Source of the DNA: CAYWBI01 sp964456445
Lineage (GTDB): Bacteria > Calditrichota > Calditrichia > Calditrichales > J004
Reading direction: 5' to 3'
DNA length: 6,541 bases
Assembly (NCBI GenBank): GCA_964456445.1
Contig: CAYWBI010000204.1
Span: 1 to 6,541 of the forward strand
Shown here: positions 1 through 5,852 of the stretch, one piece after another
Numbering within the stretch: the first letter of the stretch is position 1
Layout: every line of letters starts with the position of its first letter
Notes under the pieces: model-generated
Database searches by the model: none
What the model saw: only the letters and a program-made list of their open reading frames with translations
What the model was told of the DNA's origin: nothing
Position numbers and translations under genes: made by a program

Positions 1-35
1 TATGGCGGGGAAAAGAAGTTGTCCCTCTCATCATT

Positions 36-54
36 AAGCCCTTTAGGGCTTTTT
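36..54 (+). terminator. Rho-independent terminator of a gene to the left of the window
   Basis: A perfect 6 bp stem, AAGCCC (36-41) and GGGCTT (46-51), closes a TTTA loop and runs into a short T tract (50-54). It is oriented for rightward transcription. No complete gene precedes it here. The reading frame with a TAA at 35-37 could be the end of the upstream gene, but 36 bases are too few to tell. Confidence 0.7.
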
Positions 55-314
55 AGAGTGAACTCATCGATCATTTAGCCCAACACCAGAGCGGATCATG
101 GGCAGAATTTTAGCAAGACGTTTTTGTTTTATTCATAGATATTTTCTTATGATTAATTTTTGATTGATAATTTTGATTTTTGGAGCAGGGTGTTTTTATA
201 AATTTCTTACAGAGGAAAACGCCTGAATATATAAGTATTTGATGGCTTCAAGGAACAAGCCGGATTATCCCGGACATTTTTTCCGTTTATAAATGACATC
301 GTACATACAAAAAC
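55..314. other. Intergenic, no gene seen
   Basis: This AT-rich stretch lies between the upstream terminator and the stop codon of the minus-strand aminopeptidase. The longest candidate from an ATG (98-163, 21 codons) has no ribosome binding site. A short imperfect hairpin at 260-273 (CCGG, six-base loop, CCGG) is the only structure that could end the leftward aminopeptidase transcript, but it lacks a proper T tract on that strand. T-rich runs at 122-200 look like simple sequence. Confidence 0.6.
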
Positions 315-1430
315 CTACAATAAATTTTCCGGGTTAAGCGCCATTAGCTCAGCCACCACAAACAGGCCGTCCTTGCGGATCAGGGTATTATCAAACCAAA
401 TTTCACCACCGCCATATTTCGGGGTTTGGATACAGACCATGTCCCAATGAATATTGGAGCGATTACCGTTATCGGCGTCATCATAGGCCTGACCAGGTGT
501 AAAGTGAAAAGAACCGGCGATCTTTTCATCAAACAATATGTCCAGCATGGGTTCAGTGATATAGGGATTAAAACCGATGGCAAACTCACCCACATAGCGG
601 GCGCCATCGTCGGTATCCAGAATGGCATTCAACTTTTCATTGTTATTGGCCGTGGCCTGGACAACCTTGCCGTTTTTAAAGCTCAGTCGGATGTCACTAA
701 ATACCGTCCCCTGATAAATGGTGTCCGCGGTATAATTTAAAGTGCCATTTATAGAATCCCTGACCGGGGCGGTAAATACTTCCCCATCGGGTATGTTATA
801 TTCGCCCGAGCATGGAATGGCCGGAATATCCCTGATACTAAATGACAAATCCGTTCCGGGACCTGTGATATGCACCCGGTCCGTTTTTTCCATCCATTGC
901 TTTAAAAATTGTGCGGCCACATCCATTTTATCATAATCCATAGTGCACACATCAAAGTAAAATTTTTCAAAGGCCTCACTGCTTTTACGCGCAAGTTGGG
1001 CCATTGAAGCCGTCGGCCAGCGCAATACACACCATTTTGTTTTTGGTACACGGATATTAAAGTGCACGGGTTTTAGCCAATGTTCCTGATACAGTTCCAT
1101 TTTTTCAGCGGGCACATCGGACATTTCCGCGATATTATCACTGCCGCGCAGACCAAAATACGCCTGTACATGTCCCATGCGAAAAGCTTCAACAGCAGCA
1201 ATCTGCTGCATATTTTCTGCATCTGTATCACGGATCAGTTCCCGCAGGATACGGTTTTGCTTTGTGCTTACCAATGGCCTGCCCCCTGCCCTGCGCACTG
1301 CGCGGATCAGGGCAATGACCATTTCCTCAGGAATATCGATGGCTTCGATAAGCGCCGATTCACCAGGCTTAATTTTGGCCGAATGGTTAACCAGCACCCC
1401 GGCCAGTTTTTCATAACGCGGGTCAAACAT
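315..1430 (-). CDS. M29-family metallo-aminopeptidase (aminopeptidase T/S type)
   Basis: This 371-residue protein resembles the M29 (thermophilic metalloprotease) aminopeptidases, cytosolic dimetal enzymes that remove N-terminal residues from peptides. The C-terminal half carries the family's ligand set in order: Glu217 in NIPDGEVFTAP, Glu282 in GEFAIG, His309 and Tyr316 in the GSFHF/GQAYDD segment, and His328 and Asp330 in SNIHWDMV. All expected metal and catalytic positions therefore appear present. Known members such as AmpT and AmpS are about 410 residues, so this is a somewhat shorter form, with a tighter loop between Tyr316 and His328. There is no signal peptide, consistent with a cytoplasmic enzyme. 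The ATG start is supported by AGGAG (complement of 1436-1440) five bases upstream. It is transcribed alone and divergently from the Rrf2 regulator gene, which could control it. Substrate preference cannot be read from the sequence. Confidence 0.9.
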   Translation of the reverse strand: MFDPRYEKLAGVLVNHSAKIKPGESALIEAIDIPEEMVIALIRAVRRAGGRPLVSTKQNRILRELIRDTDAENMQQIAAVEAFRMGHVQAYFGLRGSDNIAEMSDVPAEKMELYQEHWLKPVHFNIRVPKTKWCVLRWPTASMAQLARKSSEAFEKFYFDVCTMDYDKMDVAAQFLKQWMEKTDRVHITGPGTDLSFSIRDIPAIPCSGEYNIPDGEVFTAPVRDSINGTLNYTADTIYQGTVFSDIRLSFKNGKVVQATANNNEKLNAILDTDDGARYVGEFAIGFNPYITEPMLDILFDEKIAGSFHFTPGQAYDDADNGNRSNIHWDMVCIQTPKYGGGEIWFDNTLIRKDGLFVVAELMALNPENLL

Positions 1431-1579
1431 TTTAACTCCTATATACCGATGACAAAAACACTATAAAACAAATAAAACCCCATCGCCTAAACGACCGTTT
1501 TGTTTTCTGTTTCTTTCCCGGATTGGAACGGCTTATTGATTATTGAGAACGGACATTACCGATAAATTCCATCAAAGTA

Positions 1580-1594
1580 CAAATGTAATTTATA
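1580..1594 (-). promoter_or_regulatory. Candidate promoter core for the M29 aminopeptidase
   Basis: On the minus strand TACATTTG (1587 down to 1580) matches the Bacteroidota -7 box TAnnTTTG exactly. An overlapping alternative is TATAAA (1594 down to 1589), with a TTAAAA 17 bases further upstream as a sigma-70-like pair. The -33 element for the first reading is poor. Either choice gives a leader of roughly 140 bases. The element is inferred from motif match only. Confidence 0.4.
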
Positions 1595-1600
1595 TCTAAA

Positions 1601-1620
1601 AACTTAACGGTTTTTAAGTT
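1601..1620. promoter_or_regulatory. Palindrome, candidate operator between divergent genes
   Basis: AACTTAA (1601-1607) and TTAAGTT (1614-1620) form a perfect 7-6-7 inverted repeat. It lies 13 bases upstream of the leftward -7 box, over its -33 region, and 21 bases upstream of the rightward -35 element. That placement suits a dimeric regulator controlling both genes. The Rrf2 protein encoded next door is the obvious candidate ligand, but this is inference. Confidence 0.4.
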
Positions 1621-1641
1621 CAGTTCAAAAAGTAAAAACAT

Positions 1642-1670
1642 TTGCACCCGGCGATTTCTATATATATATT
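1642..1670 (+). promoter_or_regulatory. Candidate promoter for the Rrf2 regulator gene
   Basis: TTGCAC (1642-1647) and TATATT (1665-1670) are separated by 17 bases, a good sigma-70-like pair. Read the Bacteroidota way it is TTTG, 20 bases, TAtaTTAT. The -10 region lies in a TA-rich run (1659-1676), so its exact position is uncertain. Confidence 0.5.
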
Positions 1671-1702
1671 ATATTTAGTTTATTTATTAAAGCGGGGCGC
1701 CA

Positions 1703-2131
1703 ATGAGTTATTCCTTAGCATTTTCCAAGGCCGTGATCATGATTTTATTTATAGCAGATAAGGTGAATCAGGGGATGTATGATTTCGTACCGACAAAACT
1801 TGTTTCCCAGGCTTTAAACATTGCAGCCCCAACAGCCGTTAAAATATTACAAAGCCTGACACGGTCCGGTTTGATCGAAACGCGCGAAGGGGCAAAAGGC
1901 GGTATCCGCTTAGCCCTGCCAGCGGATAAAGTTACGGTTCTTGATATATTTAATGCCGTTGAATATAACCGGCCCCTGTTCCGCGATGATTTCAATTTAA
2001 ACGTAAGTGGTAAAAAACCAACGCTGGGTCAGGAATCGATTGCCACGGTGATGAATAATGCAGAACAGGCTATGAAAAAAGAGTTAATGAAAGTTACGGT
2101 TTTAAATTTGATGGAGGAGATAAACATGTAA
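1703..2131 (+). CDS. Rrf2-family transcriptional regulator lacking cysteines
   Basis: This 142-residue DNA-binding protein has the Rrf2 winged helix-turn-helix fold over residues 1-90. The recognition helix region is VSQALNIAAPTAVKILQSL (34-52), followed by the GLIETREGAKGG wing (57-67) and the VTVLDIFNAVE linker helix (78-88), which are close to the family signature. The IscR and NsrR branches bind an iron-sulfur cluster through conserved cysteines around residues 90-110. This protein has no cysteine at all, so it cannot hold such a cluster and must sense something else or act without a ligand, like the cysteine-free YwnA-type members. The C-terminal helix (about 115-140) probably forms the dimer. 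The start has only a weak GGGG upstream but fits the family's N-terminus. It is divergent from the M29 gene and 75 bases upstream of the barrel protein gene, which may share its transcript. Confidence 0.88.
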   Translation: MSYSLAFSKAVIMILFIADKVNQGMYDFVPTKLVSQALNIAAPTAVKILQSLTRSGLIETREGAKGGIRLALPADKVTVLDIFNAVEYNRPLFRDDFNLNVSGKKPTLGQESIATVMNNAEQAMKKELMKVTVLNLMEEINM

Positions 2132-2196
2132 AAAAATTTAACCCTATCTATATATACGCTATATCATGTTTATAAATAAAATCAAACATATATTAT

Positions 2197-2200
2197 GGAG
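2197..2200 (+). promoter_or_regulatory. Ribosome binding site deciding the start at 2207
   Basis: GGAG sits six bases before the ATG at 2207. It overlaps an in-frame ATG at 2195 that itself has no upstream ribosome binding site. The start at 2207 is therefore preferred, giving a protein four residues shorter. Confidence 0.65.
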
Positions 2201-2206
2201 TCAAAG

Positions 2207-2806
2207 ATGGAACACGTTTTAAGATCATTTAATTATTTTAAGCCATTCGCAATATTAAGCCTTTTATTTTTTAGTTCACCCGGGGTTGGACAGTCCCCCA
2301 CAACCTACTCGGTGGAAACCGATCCGGCAACATTTGCCTTTAACGGTTATGCCCTCCATGCCCGCGTCACCCCAACAGACTGGGATCATTGGGTAGTGGG
2401 TATGGGAATTTATTCCATGGATTTCCCGGATTTATTTATCGATATGGATGCGGAGAATAAGAACAGGAATTGGGATGTCAGGCTGGATCAAGGACTGGGG
2501 CTGTTCGCAGAACACTATTTTAATTCCGGCAACACAGGTTGGTATATCGGCGGGCAAATAGCCCTGCAAAGGTATAAAATTAAAAATAGCGTAGTTTCAG
2601 ACGGAAATTCATCCTATACCAATCTATTGATTATGCCTGCTGTCGGCTATCGCTGGTTTCCAATGGACAATGGTATTTATATCCAACCCTGGATGGGCGT
2701 TGGATATACAAGCAAAATTAGTGGAAGCAACCGGCTTTTCGGAACGGAATATCATATTTCCCAAGTCATACCGTTTGCAACGTTTCATATTGGTTATAGA
2801 TTTTAA
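2207..2806 (+). CDS. Probable outer-membrane beta-barrel protein, unknown function
   Basis: I do not recognise a named family for this 199-residue protein. It begins with a charged stretch (MEHVLRSFNYFK), then a hydrophobic core (PFAILSLLFF, 13-22) and a small-residue tail ending near GVGQ (26-29). This looks like a Sec signal peptide with cleavage around residue 29, giving a mature protein of about 170 residues. The rest alternates short amphipathic, aromatic-rich segments with turns (for example GWYIGGQIALQRYKI at 111-125, MPAVGYRWF at 143-151, IYIQPWMGVGYTSK at 157-170) and ends in FHIGYRF. A terminal phenylalanine after alternating aromatics is the classic outer-membrane barrel insertion signal, and the size fits an eight-strand barrel. 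It lies between the Rrf2 gene and a methyltransferase gene that starts one base after its stop. Its ligand or role is not evident. The alternative is a periplasmic lipocalin-like protein, which I consider less likely. Confidence 0.7.
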   Translation: MEHVLRSFNYFKPFAILSLLFFSSPGVGQSPTTYSVETDPATFAFNGYALHARVTPTDWDHWVVGMGIYSMDFPDLFIDMDAENKNRNWDVRLDQGLGLFAEHYFNSGNTGWYIGGQIALQRYKIKNSVVSDGNSSYTNLLIMPAVGYRWFPMDNGIYIQPWMGVGYTSKISGSNRLFGTEYHISQVIPFATFHIGYRF

Positions 2807-2807
2807 G

Positions 2808-3434
2808 ATGCGGGCAGAAAAAAGCGCAGCATTTTTTAACAGGATGCAGGATAGTCCATGGTACCATGATTTTTTACAGGATGCTATCCTCGAAATCAAA
2901 GCCACAGCCGGGCTAATATCCGTGCTGGATATTGGTTGTGGCCCGGGAAAACTCCTTGAGCTTATTGCCAAAGACAGTAATATCGACTGTAGAGGCGTAG
3001 ATACCAACCCATTCATGTTAAGATATGCCAGACAACGGCCCGGGCTTTCACAAAGCGTATTTTATCAAAGTAAATCCGGGGAAGATTTTGCCTACCCCGA
3101 TTTAAAATTTGACGTAATCAGCTTTTGTTCCGTGCTGTTTTTATTGGACGAGCCGAAACAACTTTTGCAAAACGCATTTTCAATGCTCAGGCAATACGGA
3201 AAAATAGTCGTCCTAACCCCAACAGGTGAGGGCAATCCATTAAGATATTTTCCAAAAATCCTAAATTACAGAAACTATGGTTTCTATATTTGGAGATATG
3301 CCACTCGTCATAAGGCACTGGAATGGAAACGGCAGAACATCATTCAGGATTTTTGTATAGAAAATAGTTTATCTTACCAGCAAAGAAAGGTGTTTCATAA
3401 TTTTGCACAATTGGAGACCATCCGCTTTGAATAA
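2808..3434 (+). CDS. Class I SAM-dependent methyltransferase
   Basis: This 208-residue protein has the Rossmann-like methyltransferase core. Motif I is VLDIGCGPG (39-47), which binds S-adenosylmethionine. The acidic end of strand 2 is Asp65 in GVDTN, which would contact the ribose. The FDVISFCSVLFLLDEP segment corresponds to motif IV and the following helix, as in UbiE/TehB-like small-molecule methyltransferases. The part after about residue 140, rich in Tyr, Arg and Trp (NYRNYGFYIWRYATRH), replaces the usual substrate-binding region and gives no clue to the acceptor. The ATG at 2808 starts one base after the barrel gene's stop and has no clear Shine-Dalgarno, so it is probably translated by coupling. 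An in-frame ATG at 2670 would add 46 residues that lie wholly inside the barrel gene and precede the fold, and I reject it. It is cytoplasmic, with no signal peptide. Substrate is unknown. Confidence 0.85.
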   Translation: MRAEKSAAFFNRMQDSPWYHDFLQDAILEIKATAGLISVLDIGCGPGKLLELIAKDSNIDCRGVDTNPFMLRYARQRPGLSQSVFYQSKSGEDFAYPDLKFDVISFCSVLFLLDEPKQLLQNAFSMLRQYGKIVVLTPTGEGNPLRYFPKILNYRNYGFYIWRYATRHKALEWKRQNIIQDFCIENSLSYQQRKVFHNFAQLETIRFE

Positions 3435-3510
3435 GCAACGGTATTAAACGCAATCCAATTTTTCTATACGATAAAATGATACACAATGAAAACAATTATA
3501 AAGATATCCT

Positions 3511-3539
3511 TTGAATACCCGTAACAAAAAGTGTATATT
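3511..3539 (+). promoter_or_regulatory. Promoter of asnA
   Basis: TTGAAT (3511-3516) and TATATT (3534-3539) are 17 bases apart, a strong sigma-70-like match. It also reads as TTTG, 20 bases, TAtaTTGG, one mismatch from the Bacteroidota consensus. The expected transcript start near 3546 leaves a leader of about 40 bases before asnA. Confidence 0.6.
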
Positions 3540-3586
3540 GGAAGTGAATCCCCGTTAAACGTTCAACTTTTCAAAGGAGGCGCTTT

Positions 3587-4717
3587 ATGGCCAGTAAAAT
3601 TGAAGACCTTGCCGGGCCCGGGATTGGTAATTATGGGGACCTGGAAAAAATCCTGCCCGATGATTATATGAACATCCTGGACCCACGTGAGACACAAAAA
3701 GCGATTTTTGCCATCAAGAATTATATCGAAGCCCATCTGTGCAAAGAGCTTGATTTAATGATGACCACCGTTCCATTGATCCTTGATGAGCAGAGCGGCA
3801 TGAACGACAATCTTGACCGGGACGGCTCACGCACCCCAATCAAGTTTCATATCTCGAACGATCATGATATGCACCCGATTAATGCGCAGGTTGTGCAGGC
3901 AGCCACAAAATGGAAACGGCTGGCGTTAAAGGAATTCGGTTTAAAACCCGGCGAAGGAATTTGCACGGATATGCGCGCCATCCGCAAGGATTACTTTCTC
4001 GATCATGACCACAGCGCCTATGTGGATCAATGGGATTGGGAACAGGTCATCCTCCCGGAGCAACGAAACCTTACCTATCTGACACAGGTTGTTCAAAAAA
4101 TTTGGAAAGTATATAAAGGCGCTGAACGTTTTATCCAGGACAAATACCCCAAATTGCTGACAAACAAATATCCCAACCTGCCCGATGAGCTGACTTTTAT
4201 CCACGCCGAGGAATTATATGATATGTACCCGGATTTGCCACGCAAGGAGCGGGAGACCAAACTTCTTCAGCAATTTCGGGCCGTTTTTATTTATGGCATT
4301 GGCTGGCCGCTGAAGAACGGGTTACCGCATGAAATGCGCGCCGCCGATTACGACGACTGGACTACGGAAATCGTTACCGACGACGGCCGCCACTTCCATG
4401 GTTTGAACGGCGATATCCTGGTATGGAACCCCGTAACGCGTCGCAGACACGAGCTTTCATCCATGGGCATCCGGGTAAATAAAGAAACGCTAAAGACCCA
4501 ATTGATGCTTTCCAACCAGACAGAATTTATGAAATTACCGTATCATCAGGCCATTCTCAAAGATGAGATCCCACTGAGCATCGGCGGCGGCATCGGCCAA
4601 TCTCGTACCTATATGTACCTGCTAAAGAAGGCGCATATCGGCGAGGTAAGCGTAACGGTTTGGCCGGCCATCCTAAAACAGATGTGTCTGGCAAAGAATA
4701 TCCGGGTCCTGGAATAA
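3587..4717 (+). CDS. asnA: Aspartate-ammonia ligase (asparagine synthetase A)
   Basis: AsnA makes asparagine from aspartate, ammonia and ATP, releasing AMP and pyrophosphate, in the cytoplasm. It has the class II aminoacyl-tRNA synthetase catalytic fold. Motifs that match E. coli AsnA in order are MNDNL (72-76, Asp74 aligning with Asp46), KWKR (108-111), AIR (131-133, Arg133 with Arg100), YVDQWDWE (145-152, Gln148 with Gln116), DYDDW (254-258), NGDILVWNP (274-282), LSSMGIRV (290-297) and IGGGIGQSR (332-340, the ATP-binding motif 3 region). The catalytic set appears intact. At 376 residues it is longer than the 330-residue E. coli enzyme, mainly through about 28 extra N-terminal residues, plus small inserts before the NGDILVW motif. 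The start is fixed by a strong AGGAGG (3575-3580) six bases upstream. It has its own promoter and terminator and so is probably monocistronic. Confidence 0.97.
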   Translation: MASKIEDLAGPGIGNYGDLEKILPDDYMNILDPRETQKAIFAIKNYIEAHLCKELDLMMTTVPLILDEQSGMNDNLDRDGSRTPIKFHISNDHDMHPINAQVVQAATKWKRLALKEFGLKPGEGICTDMRAIRKDYFLDHDHSAYVDQWDWEQVILPEQRNLTYLTQVVQKIWKVYKGAERFIQDKYPKLLTNKYPNLPDELTFIHAEELYDMYPDLPRKERETKLLQQFRAVFIYGIGWPLKNGLPHEMRAADYDDWTTEIVTDDGRHFHGLNGDILVWNPVTRRRHELSSMGIRVNKETLKTQLMLSNQTEFMKLPYHQAILKDEIPLSIGGGIGQSRTYMYLLKKAHIGEVSVTVWPAILKQMCLAKNIRVLE

Positions 4718-4741
4718 ACGGTCCGGTCTTTAACCTGCCAT

Positions 4742-4766
4742 GCCCCGTGAATGCGGGGCTTTTTTT
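4742..4766 (+). terminator. Rho-independent terminator of asnA
   Basis: GCCCCG (4742-4747) and CGGGGC (4754-4759) form a perfect GC-rich stem around a six-base loop, followed at once by seven T residues (4760-4766). It lies 25 bases after the asnA stop and separates asnA from the AMP nucleosidase gene. Confidence 0.92.
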
Positions 4767-4887
4767 CTAACGGGCACGAGTTAAAATCAACTGTTTTTAG
4801 CCAGTTGGGTTTTGGCATTATCTAAATATATCCGCTGTTTGCTTCCGTCTTTTTACATTCGGCTGCTACAAATTTAACAAACCGCTC

Positions 4888-4915
4888 TTGCTTCTTTTTA
4901 TTATCCGTGTATCTT
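4888..4915 (+). promoter_or_regulatory. Candidate promoter of the AMP nucleosidase gene
   Basis: TTGCTT (4888-4893) and TATCTT (4910-4915) are 16 bases apart. Expressed the Bacteroidota way it is TTG, 19 bases, TAtcTTAT. It would start transcription near 4922, leaving a leader of about 30 bases. This is consistent with the terminator between this gene and asnA. Confidence 0.45.
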
Positions 4916-4950
4916 ATAGGAACCTGTAAACGGAACTAAGAGGACGCCCA

Positions 4951-5724
4951 ATGAAAACCAAATATGAGATTGCCACAAACTGGCTGCCCCGTTACACCGG
5001 AACCGAAATCGATGAATTTGGCGATTATATATTGATTACCAATTTTAAAAGTTATGTGGAAAAATTTGCCGAGCGTTTTAACTGCAATATCCGCGGCGAA
5101 CACGCTCCAATGCAAACATCCACCAACAACGCCGGATTGTCCATTATCAATTATGGCATGGGTTCGCCAAACGTGGCGACCATCATGGACTTACTTGTGG
5201 CGCGCAAACCGCGCGGTGTGCTGTTTCTGGGTAAATGTGGTGGCCTTAAACATTCGGCGGATATAGGTCACTTTGTACTACCAATCGCAGCCATACGCGG
5301 CGAAGGAACGAGCAATGATTATATGCCCGGTGAGGTTCCGGCGCTGCCATCATTCAAAATGCACAAATTTATTTCCAATAAAATAATCGAACGCGGAATG
5401 GATTACCGCACCGGTGTGGTTTATACCACCAACCGCCGGGTTTGGGAATGGGATGATAAGTTTAAAAAATACCTGCAATCGCTATCGGCGCTGGCCATCG
5501 ATATGGAAACCGCCACTTTTTTTATTGTCGGTCATGTAAACGAGATTTCCCGTGGGGCGCTGTTGCTGGTAAGTGATATGCCGCTCATGCCCGACGGTAT
5601 AAAAACCAGTAAATCCGACAAGGAAGTGACCCGTAAATTTGTGGATATGCACCTGCAAATTGGTATTGACGCGATGACGGAACTGGAGGAAAAAGGAGAG
5701 GAGATCAAACACTTCCGCTATTAA
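4951..5724 (+). CDS. amn: AMP nucleosidase, short form
   Basis: This 257-residue enzyme of the nucleoside phosphorylase (NP-I) fold is predicted to cleave AMP to adenine and ribose 5-phosphate, feeding purine salvage and lowering AMP. Family motifs are GMGSPN (69-74, phosphate-binding loop region), LGKCGG (93-98), RGEGTSNDYMP (116-126, characteristic of AMP nucleosidases), IDMETAT (183-189, whose glutamate contacts the ribose) and VSDMP (207-211, whose aspartate activates the base). E. coli Amn is 484 residues because of an extra N-terminal regulatory domain. That domain is absent here, as in the short enzymes typical of Bacteroidota, so allosteric control by ATP and phosphate may differ. AGAGGA (4939-4944) lies six bases before the start. 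Its neighbour asnA produces AMP, a possible functional link. A different nucleotide or nucleoside substrate remains possible. Confidence 0.88.
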   Translation: MKTKYEIATNWLPRYTGTEIDEFGDYILITNFKSYVEKFAERFNCNIRGEHAPMQTSTNNAGLSIINYGMGSPNVATIMDLLVARKPRGVLFLGKCGGLKHSADIGHFVLPIAAIRGEGTSNDYMPGEVPALPSFKMHKFISNKIIERGMDYRTGVVYTTNRRVWEWDDKFKKYLQSLSALAIDMETATFFIVGHVNEISRGALLLVSDMPLMPDGIKTSKSDKEVTRKFVDMHLQIGIDAMTELEEKGEEIKHFRY

Positions 5725-5784
5725 AGAAATACTGGCTCCAGAAGCTTACCGATTCAATCTGTTACATTTTTAGTTTCTTTTTTG

Positions 5785-5824
5785 ATGTTTATGTTAATCT
5801 TTTTAGACCTCCCGATGTTAATAT
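5785..5824 (+). promoter_or_regulatory. Candidate promoter region of the DoxX gene with repeated ATGTTWA
   Basis: Two extended -10-like elements are visible: TGtTAATCT (5792-5800) and TGtTAATAT (5816-5824). Neither has a convincing -35. The heptamer ATGTTTA/ATGTTAA occurs three times (5785-5791, 5791-5797, 5815-5821), the last two 24 bases apart. These copies could be alternative promoters or a protein-binding direct repeat. Confidence 0.3.
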
Positions 5825-5846
5825 CCCTTTTATAACAACAGGGAGG
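5808..5846 (+). promoter_or_regulatory. Hairpin that can hide the DoxX ribosome binding site
   Basis: The strong Shine-Dalgarno GGGAGG (5841-5846), six bases before the start codon, is perfectly complementary to CCTCCC (5808-5813). Inside this outer stem, GTTAATA (5817-5823, one bulged A) can pair with TATAAC (5831-5836), leaving a seven-base loop. The hairpin would form only if transcription starts at or before about 5807. Base pairing is seen directly, and a regulatory role is inferred. Confidence 0.4.
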
Positions 5847-5852
5847 CAAAGC

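Noticed and set aside
98..163. Small open frame of 21 codons near the left edge
   Set aside because: No ribosome binding site and AT-rich simple composition; no support as a gene.
260..273. Hairpin as a terminator for the minus-strand aminopeptidase
   Set aside because: The stem is only four base pairs and no T tract follows it on the minus strand.
426..1466. Open frames on the plus strand opposite the aminopeptidase (426-740, 742-936, 1080-1466)
   Set aside because: They lie antisense to a gene with clear catalytic motifs, have no ribosome binding sites, and resemble no protein family.
2166..2189. Inverted repeat ATGTTT-N12-AAACAT between the Rrf2 and barrel genes
   Set aside because: Short, in very AT-rich DNA, and unlike the palindrome at 1601-1620, so not convincing as a second operator.
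2670..2807. A longer methyltransferase starting at the ATG at 2670
   Set aside because: The extra 46 residues lie wholly inside the barrel gene in another frame and precede the normal start of the fold.
4788..4807. Inverted repeat CAACTG-N8-CAGTTG after the asnA terminator
   Set aside because: Six base pairs without a strong T tract and far from the next promoter; could be chance.
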